Below are positions 35,780 through 43,801 of a stretch of 64,000 nucleotides of DNA, one piece after another. The stretch comes from an uncultured Aquimarina sp. GTDB taxonomy: Bacteria; Bacteroidota; Bacteroidia; Flavobacteriales; Flavobacteriaceae. The stretch spans positions 1 to 64,000 of the forward strand of contig CANMSL010000013.1 in the NCBI GenBank assembly GCA_947500505.1, given 5' to 3'. How positions within the stretch are numbered: the first letter of the stretch is position 1; the number at the start of each line of letters is the position of its first letter. Below the pieces are notes generated by a model. The model saw nothing but the letters and a program-made list of their open reading frames with translations, was not told the DNA's origin and made no database searches. Made by a program: the position numbers and the translations under genes.

Positions 35780-37513
35780 ATGATTTTTATAACTAATAGG
35801 TATATATCAAAACATTTACTCCTATACCTATTCATTTCTTTTTTTTTGGTATCAAAAACCTATAGTCAAGAGCAACAAATATTAGCTCCTGATAGTTTAC
35901 AAAACAAAACCACTGAAGAATTAGTAAAGTTAATAAAAATAACACATCCAGAAGAAACCAGTATATACGAAAAAGTACTTTTGGATACTCAAAATTTAGA
36001 TGTACATATTGCCGAAAAATATTATGAAATGGGTCGCTTTTTCTATGATCAAGAAGCGTACATAAAAAGTTTGAAATTTTTAGACCAAACTATAGTAATA
36101 GCTACAGCAAAAAAAGAATTAAAACAGTTAGGAAAGGCATATAGTTTAAAAGGGCATGTGTATTTGCGAGAAGGTCACGATCAAAAAGCATTGGATGCAT
36201 ATTACGAAGCATTAGATATTGCCATTACAACGGATGATATTGATAGAGAACTGATAACCAAATCTGGTCTCATTATAGTACTTACTAGAATGAATCAATT
36301 GGATAAAGCGCTCGAGATATCAGAGAATATGATACAGAACATCCATCTTACTTCATTTGTTAACAGTGAAAATCATGTGCGTATATATACAACGATTAAT
36401 GATGTGTATTTAGCTAAAGAGTTGTATGACAAAGTCCTACATTACGCTGATAAGGGAATTGAGATCAGTAAATCTATTGATTTTAAAGTAGGGCTTCTTG
36501 ATTCTTATATAAAAAAAGGGATAGTTTTCTACTATCAAAAAAATTATGATAAAGCACTCGATTATCTAATTAAGTCAGAAAAAATTTTAGTAACAGAAGA
36601 TATTGAAAACAGGTTTTTTCCAACGATTAATACCAACTATTTTATGGCTAGTTGTTATTATCAACAGCAACAATATAACCAAGCAATCACTTACGCTCGT
36701 AAAAGTATTGATAGCTTAGAAGAAAGTGATAAGAACAAAGAACCCATAATTCAACTACACTTGTTATTAGCCAATTGTTATAGAGCAAAAATGGAATATA
36801 AACAAGCTTTATTCTGGAATGATGAATATGTAAGACTTAACAAATATTATCAATTACATAAAGACAAAACAGTAAATAAAATTTATAAGAAAGAAACTCG
36901 AGAACTAGAGTCACAAATAGATGTTTTACAAAGTGAAATGACAAAGAAAAGCAAAACTAAATATATAATAAATTCTGTTTTGGTCACTATTTGTTTACTT
37001 CTTGCAAGTATTGTAGTTGTTTATTTTAAAAAACAACAAAAGAGTAAAACTATGTTTGTCCAATTAATTGAAAAAATAAATCGGTTGGAAGCTAAAGAAA
37101 CAGTTAAAGACGATAAGGTATTTACAAAGAAATTAAATATTGATGATCAAAAAGTTAATGATATATTGTATAAATTAAATAAATTAGAGGAGCAGGAATA
37201 TTTCTTAAAATCTGATTGTAATCTAAGAGGAATGGCGAAAAAGGTAAAAAGTAATGCAACCTATCTATCTAAGATTATCAGTACCTATAAAATGAAAAGC
37301 TTTAATGAATATATCAATGACTTAAGAATTGAGTATGTACTTAGACGATTAAAGAATGATAAAAAGTTTAGGTCTTTTTCGATTAAATCAATCGCTACAG
37401 AGATTGGCTATAAAAGTGATAATTCATTTACGAAACATTTTAGGGCTAAAACTGGAATCAATCCTTCTTATTATATCAAAAATTTAGAAAAATTAGCGTC
37501 AGAGTATAGCTGA
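35780..37513 (+). CDS. Membrane-bound TPR sensor with AraC-type HTH output (regulator 2 of the peptide locus)
   Basis: About 577 aa from the ATG at 35780; a TTG at 35744 is in frame but would overlap the promoter box. Same layout as regulator 1: signal-like segment ending SKTYSQ, TPR array, coiled coil, membrane helix (SVLVTICLLLASIVVVYF) and C-terminal AraC HTH (SIATEIGYKSDNSFTKHF, TGINPSYYIK). The shared opening PDSLQNKTTEELVKLIK versus PDSLKNKTPEELVDLIK and the near-identical 3' end show duplication. Precursor 4 lies 150 bases downstream. Confidence 0.88.
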   Translation: MIFITNRYISKHLLLYLFISFFLVSKTYSQEQQILAPDSLQNKTTEELVKLIKITHPEETSIYEKVLLDTQNLDVHIAEKYYEMGRFFYDQEAYIKSLKFLDQTIVIATAKKELKQLGKAYSLKGHVYLREGHDQKALDAYYEALDIAITTDDIDRELITKSGLIIVLTRMNQLDKALEISENMIQNIHLTSFVNSENHVRIYTTINDVYLAKELYDKVLHYADKGIEISKSIDFKVGLLDSYIKKGIVFYYQKNYDKALDYLIKSEKILVTEDIENRFFPTINTNYFMASCYYQQQQYNQAITYARKSIDSLEESDKNKEPIIQLHLLLANCYRAKMEYKQALFWNDEYVRLNKYYQLHKDKTVNKIYKKETRELESQIDVLQSEMTKKSKTKYIINSVLVTICLLLASIVVVYFKKQQKSKTMFVQLIEKINRLEAKETVKDDKVFTKKLNIDDQKVNDILYKLNKLEEQEYFLKSDCNLRGMAKKVKSNATYLSKIISTYKMKSFNEYINDLRIEYVLRRLKNDKKFRSFSIKSIATEIGYKSDNSFTKHFRAKTGINPSYYIKNLEKLASEYS

Positions 37514-37663
37514 TTTTTTAGTCAATACAAGAAGCGCAAATTGGACAATTTGAGGTGTGTTCTTTATGAATAAAAAAACATAAGGAGTATATTTCGTTTA
37601 AGGAATAGTGGTATACTTTTCTATACAATTATAACATATGGTAAAAACACAAATTTTAAACTC

Positions 37664-37822
37664 ATGAAAAATAAAAAAACGAATACGATTAGCCTGAAAA
37701 AGCTAACTATAGCTAGGATTTCAATGACAGAGATGAACCAAGTTAAAGGAGGTAGTAGTGTTCCTACTACAGATGAGTTTTATGATACCCATATTCAATG
37801 TAATGATAGTACAACTTTTTAA
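37664..37822 (+). CDS. Lanthipeptide-type precursor peptide 4
   Basis: 52 aa. The leader TISLKKLTIARISMTEMNQV and KGG at residues 28-30 align residue-for-residue with precursor 1 (SLRKLIIAKI ... KGGSS). The core SSVPTTDEFYDTHIQCNDSTTF starts with the same SS-x-P-T/S-T pattern, with one Cys near the end. The leader is conserved and the core differs, as expected for a RiPP precursor or a divergent peptide signal. It follows regulator 2 as precursor 1 follows regulator 1. Confidence 0.72.
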   Translation: MKNKKTNTISLKKLTIARISMTEMNQVKGGSSVPTTDEFYDTHIQCNDSTTF

Positions 37823-37877
37823 TTGCTAGAGGTAATTTTCTAATAATAAAAGACAAATTATAGTAATTTGAAATTAG

Positions 37878-37911
37878 CTCCGCAGTTTGTACAAACTGCG
37901 GAGTTTTTATT
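37878..37911 (+). terminator. Terminator after precursor 4
   Basis: Perfect 13-bp palindrome CTCCGCAGTTTGT / ACAAACTGCGGAG followed by TTTTTATTTTTA. Confidence 0.9.
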
Positions 37912-37955
37912 TTTAAGCAACTAAGTTGTAGTCTACTTTAGTCTTATCAAGATTT

Positions 37956-38000
37956 GATAAGGGGAAGCCGAAAACCTTAGAATAGAGTAGGTGTATTTTA
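37956..38000 (+). promoter_or_regulatory. Structured leader element, copy C
   Basis: Hairpin TAAGG (37958-37962) / CCTTA (37975-37979) with the 12-nt loop GGAAGCCGAAAA, then ATAGAGTAGGTGTATTTTA. It ends 11 bases before the ATG of precursor 5. An additional stem CTTATCAA / TTGATAAG (37943-37961) overlaps the 5' arm, so the two folds would be mutually exclusive. Confidence 0.75.
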
Positions 38001-38011
38001 AATAGTATATT

Positions 38012-38191
38012 ATGAAAAAATCATTAAAAAATTTAGAGCTTAAGAAACAAACTATTAGTAATTTAGATCTTCACAAGGTTAAGGGAGGTAATGGAATTTC
38101 ATTATTTAATTGTTCTGGAGTAACTTCTAATGGGTATTGTGGTAATTCTGTTCCCGTTGCAGAGGGAGGAATAGGATGCCACGCTCAATAA
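38012..38191 (+). CDS. Lanthipeptide-type precursor peptide 5
   Basis: 59 aa. The leader NLELKKQTISNLDLHKV ends in KGG at residues 24-26. The core NGISLFNCSGVTSNGYCGNSVPVAEGGIGCHAQ has three Cys and five Ser/Thr arranged so that each Cys has an upstream Ser or Thr (S-x3-C, T/S-x4-C, S-x11-C). This is the best lanthionine substrate candidate of the five, and it is the one encoded next to lanC and lanB. It is preceded by leader copy C. Confidence 0.75.
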   Translation: MKKSLKNLELKKQTISNLDLHKVKGGNGISLFNCSGVTSNGYCGNSVPVAEGGIGCHAQ

Positions 38192-38220
38192 AATTGTGAT
38201 ATTAATTAGAATGTGATTTT

Positions 38221-38253
38221 CCCTAAGACTGAATCTTAGGGATTTTCTTTTTT
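38221..38253 (+). terminator. Terminator after precursor 5
   Basis: CCCTAAGA / TCTTAGGG stem, loop CTGAA, then ATTTTCTTTTTT. It leaves lanC to its own promoter. Confidence 0.85.
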
Positions 38254-38337
38254 CTAACTATAGGGCTACATAATTTTTCATTTTCCATATAACATATTAC
38301 ATTAGACCAACAAAAAGTTAAAATTCCAAGATTCTAT

Positions 38338-39552
38338 ATGGATACTACCAAAGTGTTAAAAGAGAAATTAAAAGACATACATACCATTTTACACGAAAAT
38401 TATAGAAATACAGAACACATTGGTGTATTGTCCGGGATTTCTGGGATCTCGCTTTTTCAGTTTTATTATGCTAGGTATATAGAGAATGAAAATATAGCAG
38501 ACATCGCAGTTGATACTATATCAGAAACCATACAACGTATGAATAATGGGTATTCTTTTCCTACTTTTTGTACAGGTATTGCAGGTGCTGGATGGGTTTT
38601 AGAATTACTGAATGAAGAAGAGTTTATAGATATTGACAATGATGAACTATTATCAGATTTAGACGGTTATCTTTTAGAATCCATGAAATCAGATATCGAA
38701 AATAAATATTTTGATTTTTTACACGGCGCCTTAGGATATGGATATTATTTTTTAAAGCGATACCAAAACACTTCATCAGATACTTTAAAAAAAAAATATG
38801 CCAAGTATATTTTATATCTCGTTAATGCGCTTAAAAACAGTTCTCTAAAAGATGAAGGAGGTTGTTTCTGGGAGTATGAATTAAACAAAAAAGAGAGGAT
38901 TATTGGTGTTAATTTAAGTTTGTCTCACGGAATGGCAAGTGTCATTAATTTTTTAAGCAGATTGTATTCTTATGAAGACTTTCGGGAATCAACAAAGAAT
39001 TTACTTGTAAACACAACAGAGTTTATCTTAAATTGTAAATATCCAGACCAAAACCAAAGTTCTTTATTTCCAAGTTGGGTGTATCCGAAAATGGAAAAAT
39101 ACACTAAGAGTAGATTAGCTTGGTGTTATGGAGATTTAGGAATTGGGATTTCTTTATGGAAAGTTGGTAAAATACTTAAAAAAACTGAGTATTGTGATAT
39201 AGCTATACACACGTTAAAACATTCCGCTAAAAGAAAAAATGCAGAAGAAGCAAGAATAAATGATACAGGTTTATGTCATGGCTTTTTTGGGATCATTAGC
39301 ATTTTTAACTATATCTACAACGAAACAAAAGAAAAGATTTTTAAGGAAACCGCTGACTTTTGGATGAGAGAAGCTCTAAAAATGGATGTTCATGCAGATG
39401 GACATTCAGGATATAAGCAATGGAGAGGTGATTTAGAACAATGGAAAAATGAAACTAACTTATTAGAAGGTATTGCTGGTATAGGATTAGCAATGATTTC
39501 GTATTTACAACCATCGGAGAGTAAATGGGATGAATGTTTAATGATAAGCTAA
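38338..39552 (+). CDS. LanC-like lanthionine cyclase
   Basis: 404 aa, close to usual LanC length. The alpha-toroid GxxG repeats are all present: LSGISGI (31), CTGIAGAGW (78), LHGALGYG (128), LSHGMAS (195), WCYGDLGIG (262), LCHGFFG (312), LEGIAGIGLA near the end. Zinc ligands expected from NisC are Cys263 (WCYG), Cys313 and His314 (CHG), all intact, so it is likely to be active. LanC enzymes add Cys thiols to dehydroalanine or dehydrobutyrine to form (methyl)lanthionine. It is followed 25 bases later by the lanB gene. Confidence 0.92.
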   Translation: MDTTKVLKEKLKDIHTILHENYRNTEHIGVLSGISGISLFQFYYARYIENENIADIAVDTISETIQRMNNGYSFPTFCTGIAGAGWVLELLNEEEFIDIDNDELLSDLDGYLLESMKSDIENKYFDFLHGALGYGYYFLKRYQNTSSDTLKKKYAKYILYLVNALKNSSLKDEGGCFWEYELNKKERIIGVNLSLSHGMASVINFLSRLYSYEDFRESTKNLLVNTTEFILNCKYPDQNQSSLFPSWVYPKMEKYTKSRLAWCYGDLGIGISLWKVGKILKKTEYCDIAIHTLKHSAKRKNAEEARINDTGLCHGFFGIISIFNYIYNETKEKIFKETADFWMREALKMDVHADGHSGYKQWRGDLEQWKNETNLLEGIAGIGLAMISYLQPSESKWDECLMIS

Positions 39553-39577
39553 GCGGTATCTATTAGTATAGAAAAAT

Positions 39578-41815
39578 ATGAACTATAAAAACTTTCCGAA
39601 ATACGTTTTACGTACGCCACTATTTTCTTTTTCATTCTACAAAGAATTAACGCAAAATAATATATTACACGAAGAAGAACTAAAACAAATCTGTTCTGAC
39701 AAAATCATCAAAGAAGCTATTTTCTTGGCATCACCTTCATTATATCAGGAATTCGAAAAATGGCTGAGAGGAGATATCAAAGAAAAGTCAGCAGCAGAAC
39801 GTATGATGTATTCCGTACTAAAATACATTAGTAGAATGTCTTCTCGATGTACACCGTTTGGACTTTTTGCAGGAACAGCTGTGGGAGAGTTTTCGGATTC
39901 GACTGCAATTGAGCTTCTAGACAAATCAAAGAACAATCGCCATACACGATTGGATATGAATTATCTGGTAGCGCTATCTCAGGATATTGTTAAGGATAAA
40001 AAAATCAGGGATCAGCTTTTATTTTACCCAAATACCAGTATTTATAAAGCTGGTAAACAACTTAGATATGTAGAATACTCTTATATAGAGAGTAGAAGAG
40101 TACACCATATTGTTGCAGTAGAGGATTCAGAATATTTACAAAAAGTAATTAATCGGGCAAGAAAAGGATCTTTACTTTGTGACTTGGCAAAATTATTAGT
40201 GGATGATGAAATTACTATTGAAGAGGCTGCGGGATTTATCGATCAATTAGTAGAAAGTCAATTATTAATCAGTGAGCTAGAACCATCAGTTTCCGGGCCG
40301 GAGTTCTTAGATCAGATAATGCCGGTATTGAGAAATTTGTCAGGTACTGAGCAAATTATATCTGAATTGGAAAATGTGCAACAAACACTTCAGGATATTG
40401 ATAAAAATATAGGCAACCCTGTTGATGAATATATTAGACTTAGCGAGTCACTACATAAATTAGGAACCGGTTTTGAGTTAAAATATATGTTTCAAACTGA
40501 CATGAACCTATCTGTAAAAAACAGTACTGTATGCTATGAAACCGTAAGGAAAATCAAGAAGGGAATATCTTTACTTAATAAAATTACACTACCTCCCAAA
40601 GAATCCTTGATTTCTAAGTTTAGCTCAGCATTTTATGAGCGATATGAGAGTAGAGAGATTCCGCTCTCTAAAGCATTGGATGTAGAACTTGGAATTGGGT
40701 TTGTGCAGGGTAACGATTCTGGTGATGTTAGCCAGATAGTAGATGATTTGATACTTCCATATACACAAGAAAAAGTAGCCGTAAGAGAAGTGAAATGGTC
40801 ACCAATACACGCTGTTCTTCACAAAAAATTGCTTGGATGCATTAAAAAGCAATCTTTAACTATGGAATTAACGGATAAAGATTTTGAACAATTTGAAGAA
40901 AACTGGGAGGATTTACCGGATACTCTTTCGACTATGGTAGAAATAGTTCAGATTGATAACTCAGAAAAAATTATTATGTCCAGTTGCGGTGGATCGAGTG
41001 CGGCTAATCTTTTAGGACGCTTTTGCCACGGAGATAAGGTGCTTCATATGTATACTAAAGAGATTATTGACCTGGAAATGAAGTTAAATCCAAATAAGAT
41101 TCTTGCAGAAATTGTGCATTTACCAGAATCAAGAGTCGGTAATATTTTAATGAGACCAGCTTTTAGAAAATATGAAATTCCATACCTTGCAAAATCAATA
41201 GTAGCCGATGAAAACCAACTGTTACTGGATGATTTATTAATTTCGGCAAGTCCACAAGGTAAGGTAACCCTAAGATCAAAGAACTTTGATAAAGAAGTGA
41301 TTCCTCATTTAACCAATGCACATAATTTTTCCGGCAACGCCCTGCCTATTTATCAATTTTTGGCTAATATGCAAACACAAAACCAGAGAGTAGGTATCGC
41401 CTTTGATTGGGGGCCATTTGCCGAAGAGTATGATTTCTTACCAAGAGTAATTTATAAGGATATCATTTTTTCCAGTGCTATTTGGAATATTTCATCATCA
41501 GAAATTCAATCCTTACTAAAGAATATGAATGATCAAAATATCTTTCATAAACAACTAGCAGAATTCGTTACCAATAAAAACTTGCCCCGGTTCGTGTTAC
41601 TTGTAGACGGAGATAATGAATTGCTGATCAATACCCAAAATACTACTTCCATGAAAATGCTGCTTAACACTATAAAAAAGCGAAGAAAATTTAAATTAAA
41701 AGAGTTTTTGCATTCTGAAGGTAGCGTTGTTAAGAAAGAAGAAGAAGCTTTTACAAATCAAATGGTCATTTCTTTTTACAATGAGAAGAAATTAAATAAA
41801 GTACAAAGTCAATAA
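39578..41815 (+). CDS. Lantibiotic dehydratase LanB, glutamylation part (split form)
   Basis: 745 aa. Matches the N-terminal lantibiotic dehydratase domain: starts FPKYVLRTPLFSFSFYKEL, has MSSRCTPFGLFAG near residues 87-99, DMNYL near 127, and the late segment PIYQFLANMQTQ with FAFDWG-like residues. This part activates Ser/Thr of the precursor with glutamate from tRNA-Glu. The elimination domain is missing here and encoded by the next gene, which overlaps by one base (TAATG). Split LanB is known for the Bacteroidota lanthipeptide pinensin and for thiopeptides. Confidence 0.9.
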   Translation: MNYKNFPKYVLRTPLFSFSFYKELTQNNILHEEELKQICSDKIIKEAIFLASPSLYQEFEKWLRGDIKEKSAAERMMYSVLKYISRMSSRCTPFGLFAGTAVGEFSDSTAIELLDKSKNNRHTRLDMNYLVALSQDIVKDKKIRDQLLFYPNTSIYKAGKQLRYVEYSYIESRRVHHIVAVEDSEYLQKVINRARKGSLLCDLAKLLVDDEITIEEAAGFIDQLVESQLLISELEPSVSGPEFLDQIMPVLRNLSGTEQIISELENVQQTLQDIDKNIGNPVDEYIRLSESLHKLGTGFELKYMFQTDMNLSVKNSTVCYETVRKIKKGISLLNKITLPPKESLISKFSSAFYERYESREIPLSKALDVELGIGFVQGNDSGDVSQIVDDLILPYTQEKVAVREVKWSPIHAVLHKKLLGCIKKQSLTMELTDKDFEQFEENWEDLPDTLSTMVEIVQIDNSEKIIMSSCGGSSAANLLGRFCHGDKVLHMYTKEIIDLEMKLNPNKILAEIVHLPESRVGNILMRPAFRKYEIPYLAKSIVADENQLLLDDLLISASPQGKVTLRSKNFDKEVIPHLTNAHNFSGNALPIYQFLANMQTQNQRVGIAFDWGPFAEEYDFLPRVIYKDIIFSSAIWNISSSEIQSLLKNMNDQNIFHKQLAEFVTNKNLPRFVLLVDGDNELLINTQNTTSMKMLLNTIKKRRKFKLKEFLHSEGSVVKKEEEAFTNQMVISFYNEKKLNKVQSQ

Positions 41816-42699
41816 TGAGTTTACAAAGATCTTTTATAATAGGAAGCGAATGGTTGTACTATAAAATATATACCGGACCTAAAACTTCAGATTTAGTGCT
41901 AACGGATGTAATCAAACCTGTTGCAACACAGTTGTTAGAGAAGAATACTATCGATAAGTGGTTCTTTATTAGATATAATGACCCCAAGCACCATATAAGA
42001 GTTAGATTTCATTATAATAATCCTGATAATGTGACTGACATTATTAATGGATTGTATGAATCGCTCAAAGAGTTTTCTGATGAAGATTTAATTTGGAAAA
42101 TACAAATAGATACCTATCAAAGAGAAATAGAACGTTATGGACTGAAAACAATAGAACAGTCAGAAGAACTCTTTTTTCTGGATAGTAAAATGATAGTAGA
42201 TTTCCTGGACTTGATCGAAGGGGATGAGGGAGAAGAATTAAGATGGTTATTTGGAATAAGAGCCATAGACCAAAAACTCAAGGATTTTGGGTACGATGAA
42301 GACGAGAAATTAGCTTTGATGGAAAGATTAAAGATTGGTTTTGGAGCAGAGTTTGGGATGAATAAGAATCTCAAAAAACAGCTGGACAAGAAATTCAGAA
42401 ATGAACATGACAAGATTAAGAGCTTTTTAAATTTTAAAAGAGAAACAGATCCTGATTACGCTCTGATCATCGATGTTTTGGAAGAGAAAAGTAACAATAG
42501 TGAAAATTTGATTAAGAGCATTTTATCTTTGGTAAATAAAGCCGAATTGGATGATATGATGAGTAGCTTTATACACATGCTTATGAATAGGTTATTTAGA
42601 TCTAAAAATCGTTTGCATGAGATGGTGATATACGATTTGCTCTATCGAACATATAAAGTAGCGTGGGGAATTAGAAAATTTAGGAATAAAGTTTCATAG
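41815..42699 (+). CDS. LanB elimination domain protein (thiopeptide-type bacteriocin biosynthesis)
   Basis: 294 aa, whole length covered by the SpaB_C / Lant_dehydr_C domain. Opening motif GSEWLYYKIYTGPKTSD and the FFIRYNDPKHHIRVRFHY segment (about residues 48-65) are the family hallmark; Arg and His there line the glutamate-elimination site. Together with the preceding protein it would form the two-component dehydratase. Stop-start overlap TAATG couples the two genes. Confidence 0.92.
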   Translation: MSLQRSFIIGSEWLYYKIYTGPKTSDLVLTDVIKPVATQLLEKNTIDKWFFIRYNDPKHHIRVRFHYNNPDNVTDIINGLYESLKEFSDEDLIWKIQIDTYQREIERYGLKTIEQSEELFFLDSKMIVDFLDLIEGDEGEELRWLFGIRAIDQKLKDFGYDEDEKLALMERLKIGFGAEFGMNKNLKKQLDKKFRNEHDKIKSFLNFKRETDPDYALIIDVLEEKSNNSENLIKSILSLVNKAELDDMMSSFIHMLMNRLFRSKNRLHEMVIYDLLYRTYKVAWGIRKFRNKVS

Positions 42700-42745
42700 A
42701 TAATATTCCTTACAATCTGGGTTTTGTAAATGATAAAATTATGAT

Positions 42746-43501
42746 ATGAAGCAAGCAATGTCTAATCGAATAAAAATTTTGGTGATTTTTTGTTTCACAG
42801 TTTTTTGTAGTATTTCGTGTGAAGAAAAAACGAGTGCCAGAGATATTATCCTACAATCTCTGGAAGCTCATGGAGGAGTTGAAAAATGGAATAATGTAAA
42901 AGAGCTTTCTTATATAAAAACAACTACACTTTATGATAGCTTAGGCAATATTGAAAAAAGAATTATTCAAACCCACAAAAATACATTTATTCCAAAGTTC
43001 GAAGCACAAATGAACTGGATTGAAGATTCTATTCAAAAACAAGCAATACTGAAAAATGATAAGACGGATGTTTATTTTGATGGAGTACTTCAAAACGACG
43101 CTCAACTCGAAGAAATGTATCATAAAGCTATAATGGCAGCCAATTACGTAATCTGGCAACCCTATAAATTATTAGATGAAGATGCTACCCTTTCCTATGC
43201 CGGCAAAGAAGTTATTGATATGAAATCTGTAGATGCGATAAAAGCTAATTACTTCAATGAAAATGGATCTCCTACAAATACCTGGTGGTATTACTTTGAC
43301 TCAAAAAATAGAAAATTAGTGAGTAATATGGTGCGTCACGGTTCAACCTACAGTTTTATAGTCAACACAAAGTACGAAAACAAAACCGGATTATCTCTTA
43401 ATGCTGAACGTAAAAGTTATATGACAGATAGCCTACGAAATGGTAAGTTTCTAAGAGCCGATTATATTTATGAAATTTTGGAAATAAAATTATCAGAGTA
43501 A
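42746..43501 (+). CDS. Lipoprotein of the DUF6503 type
   Basis: 251 aa. Signal peptide with lipobox SISC at residue 25. The body begins LQSLEAHGGVEKWNNVKEL and contains YTWWYYFDSKNRKL-like strands, a pattern of flavobacterial DUF6503 proteins with a LolA-like half-barrel that may bind a hydrophobic ligand. It lies 46 bases after the LanB elimination gene on the same strand, so it could be co-transcribed; whether it serves the peptide pathway (for example immunity) is unknown. Confidence 0.65.
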   Translation: MKQAMSNRIKILVIFCFTVFCSISCEEKTSARDIILQSLEAHGGVEKWNNVKELSYIKTTTLYDSLGNIEKRIIQTHKNTFIPKFEAQMNWIEDSIQKQAILKNDKTDVYFDGVLQNDAQLEEMYHKAIMAANYVIWQPYKLLDEDATLSYAGKEVIDMKSVDAIKANYFNENGSPTNTWWYYFDSKNRKLVSNMVRHGSTYSFIVNTKYENKTGLSLNAERKSYMTDSLRNGKFLRADYIYEILEIKLSE

Positions 43502-43558
43502 AATCAGGAGGTTTCTGTAATTAATTTAAGCTCGTTAGCTACTACATAAAAACAAGAA

Positions 43559-43580
43559 AGTCCAACAGAAATGTTGGACT
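43559..43580 (-). terminator. Terminator of the tRNA-Asn gene
   Basis: AGTCCAACA / TGTTGGACT 9-bp stem with a 4-nt loop, 5 bases past the tRNA 3' end on the minus strand, followed by TTCTTGTTTTT. Confidence 0.85.
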
Positions 43581-43584
43581 TTTG

Positions 43585-43658
43585 CTCCCCCTCTTGGGCT
43601 CGAACCAAGGACCCTTTGATTAACAGTCAAATGCTCTAACCAACTGAGCTAAGGAGGA
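43585..43658 (-). tRNA. tRNA-Asn (anticodon GTT)
   Basis: 74 nt cloverleaf on the minus strand: acceptor TCCTCCT / AGGGGGA, D arm GCTCAGTTGGTTAGAGC, anticodon loop CTGTTAA (GTT), T arm with GGTTCGAGCC, discriminator G. CCA is not encoded. Confidence 0.97.
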
Positions 43659-43801
43659 CTATTGTTTTTGCAAATATAGCGTGTTTTGCTCTTTTGCGAG
43701 TGCAAATATATACTAATTTTTGATACTCAAAAAGATTTTTTTAATTTTTTATCACTTTCCTCAAATTGGAATATAGATATCACCATCTTTGGTTAAAATA
43801 A

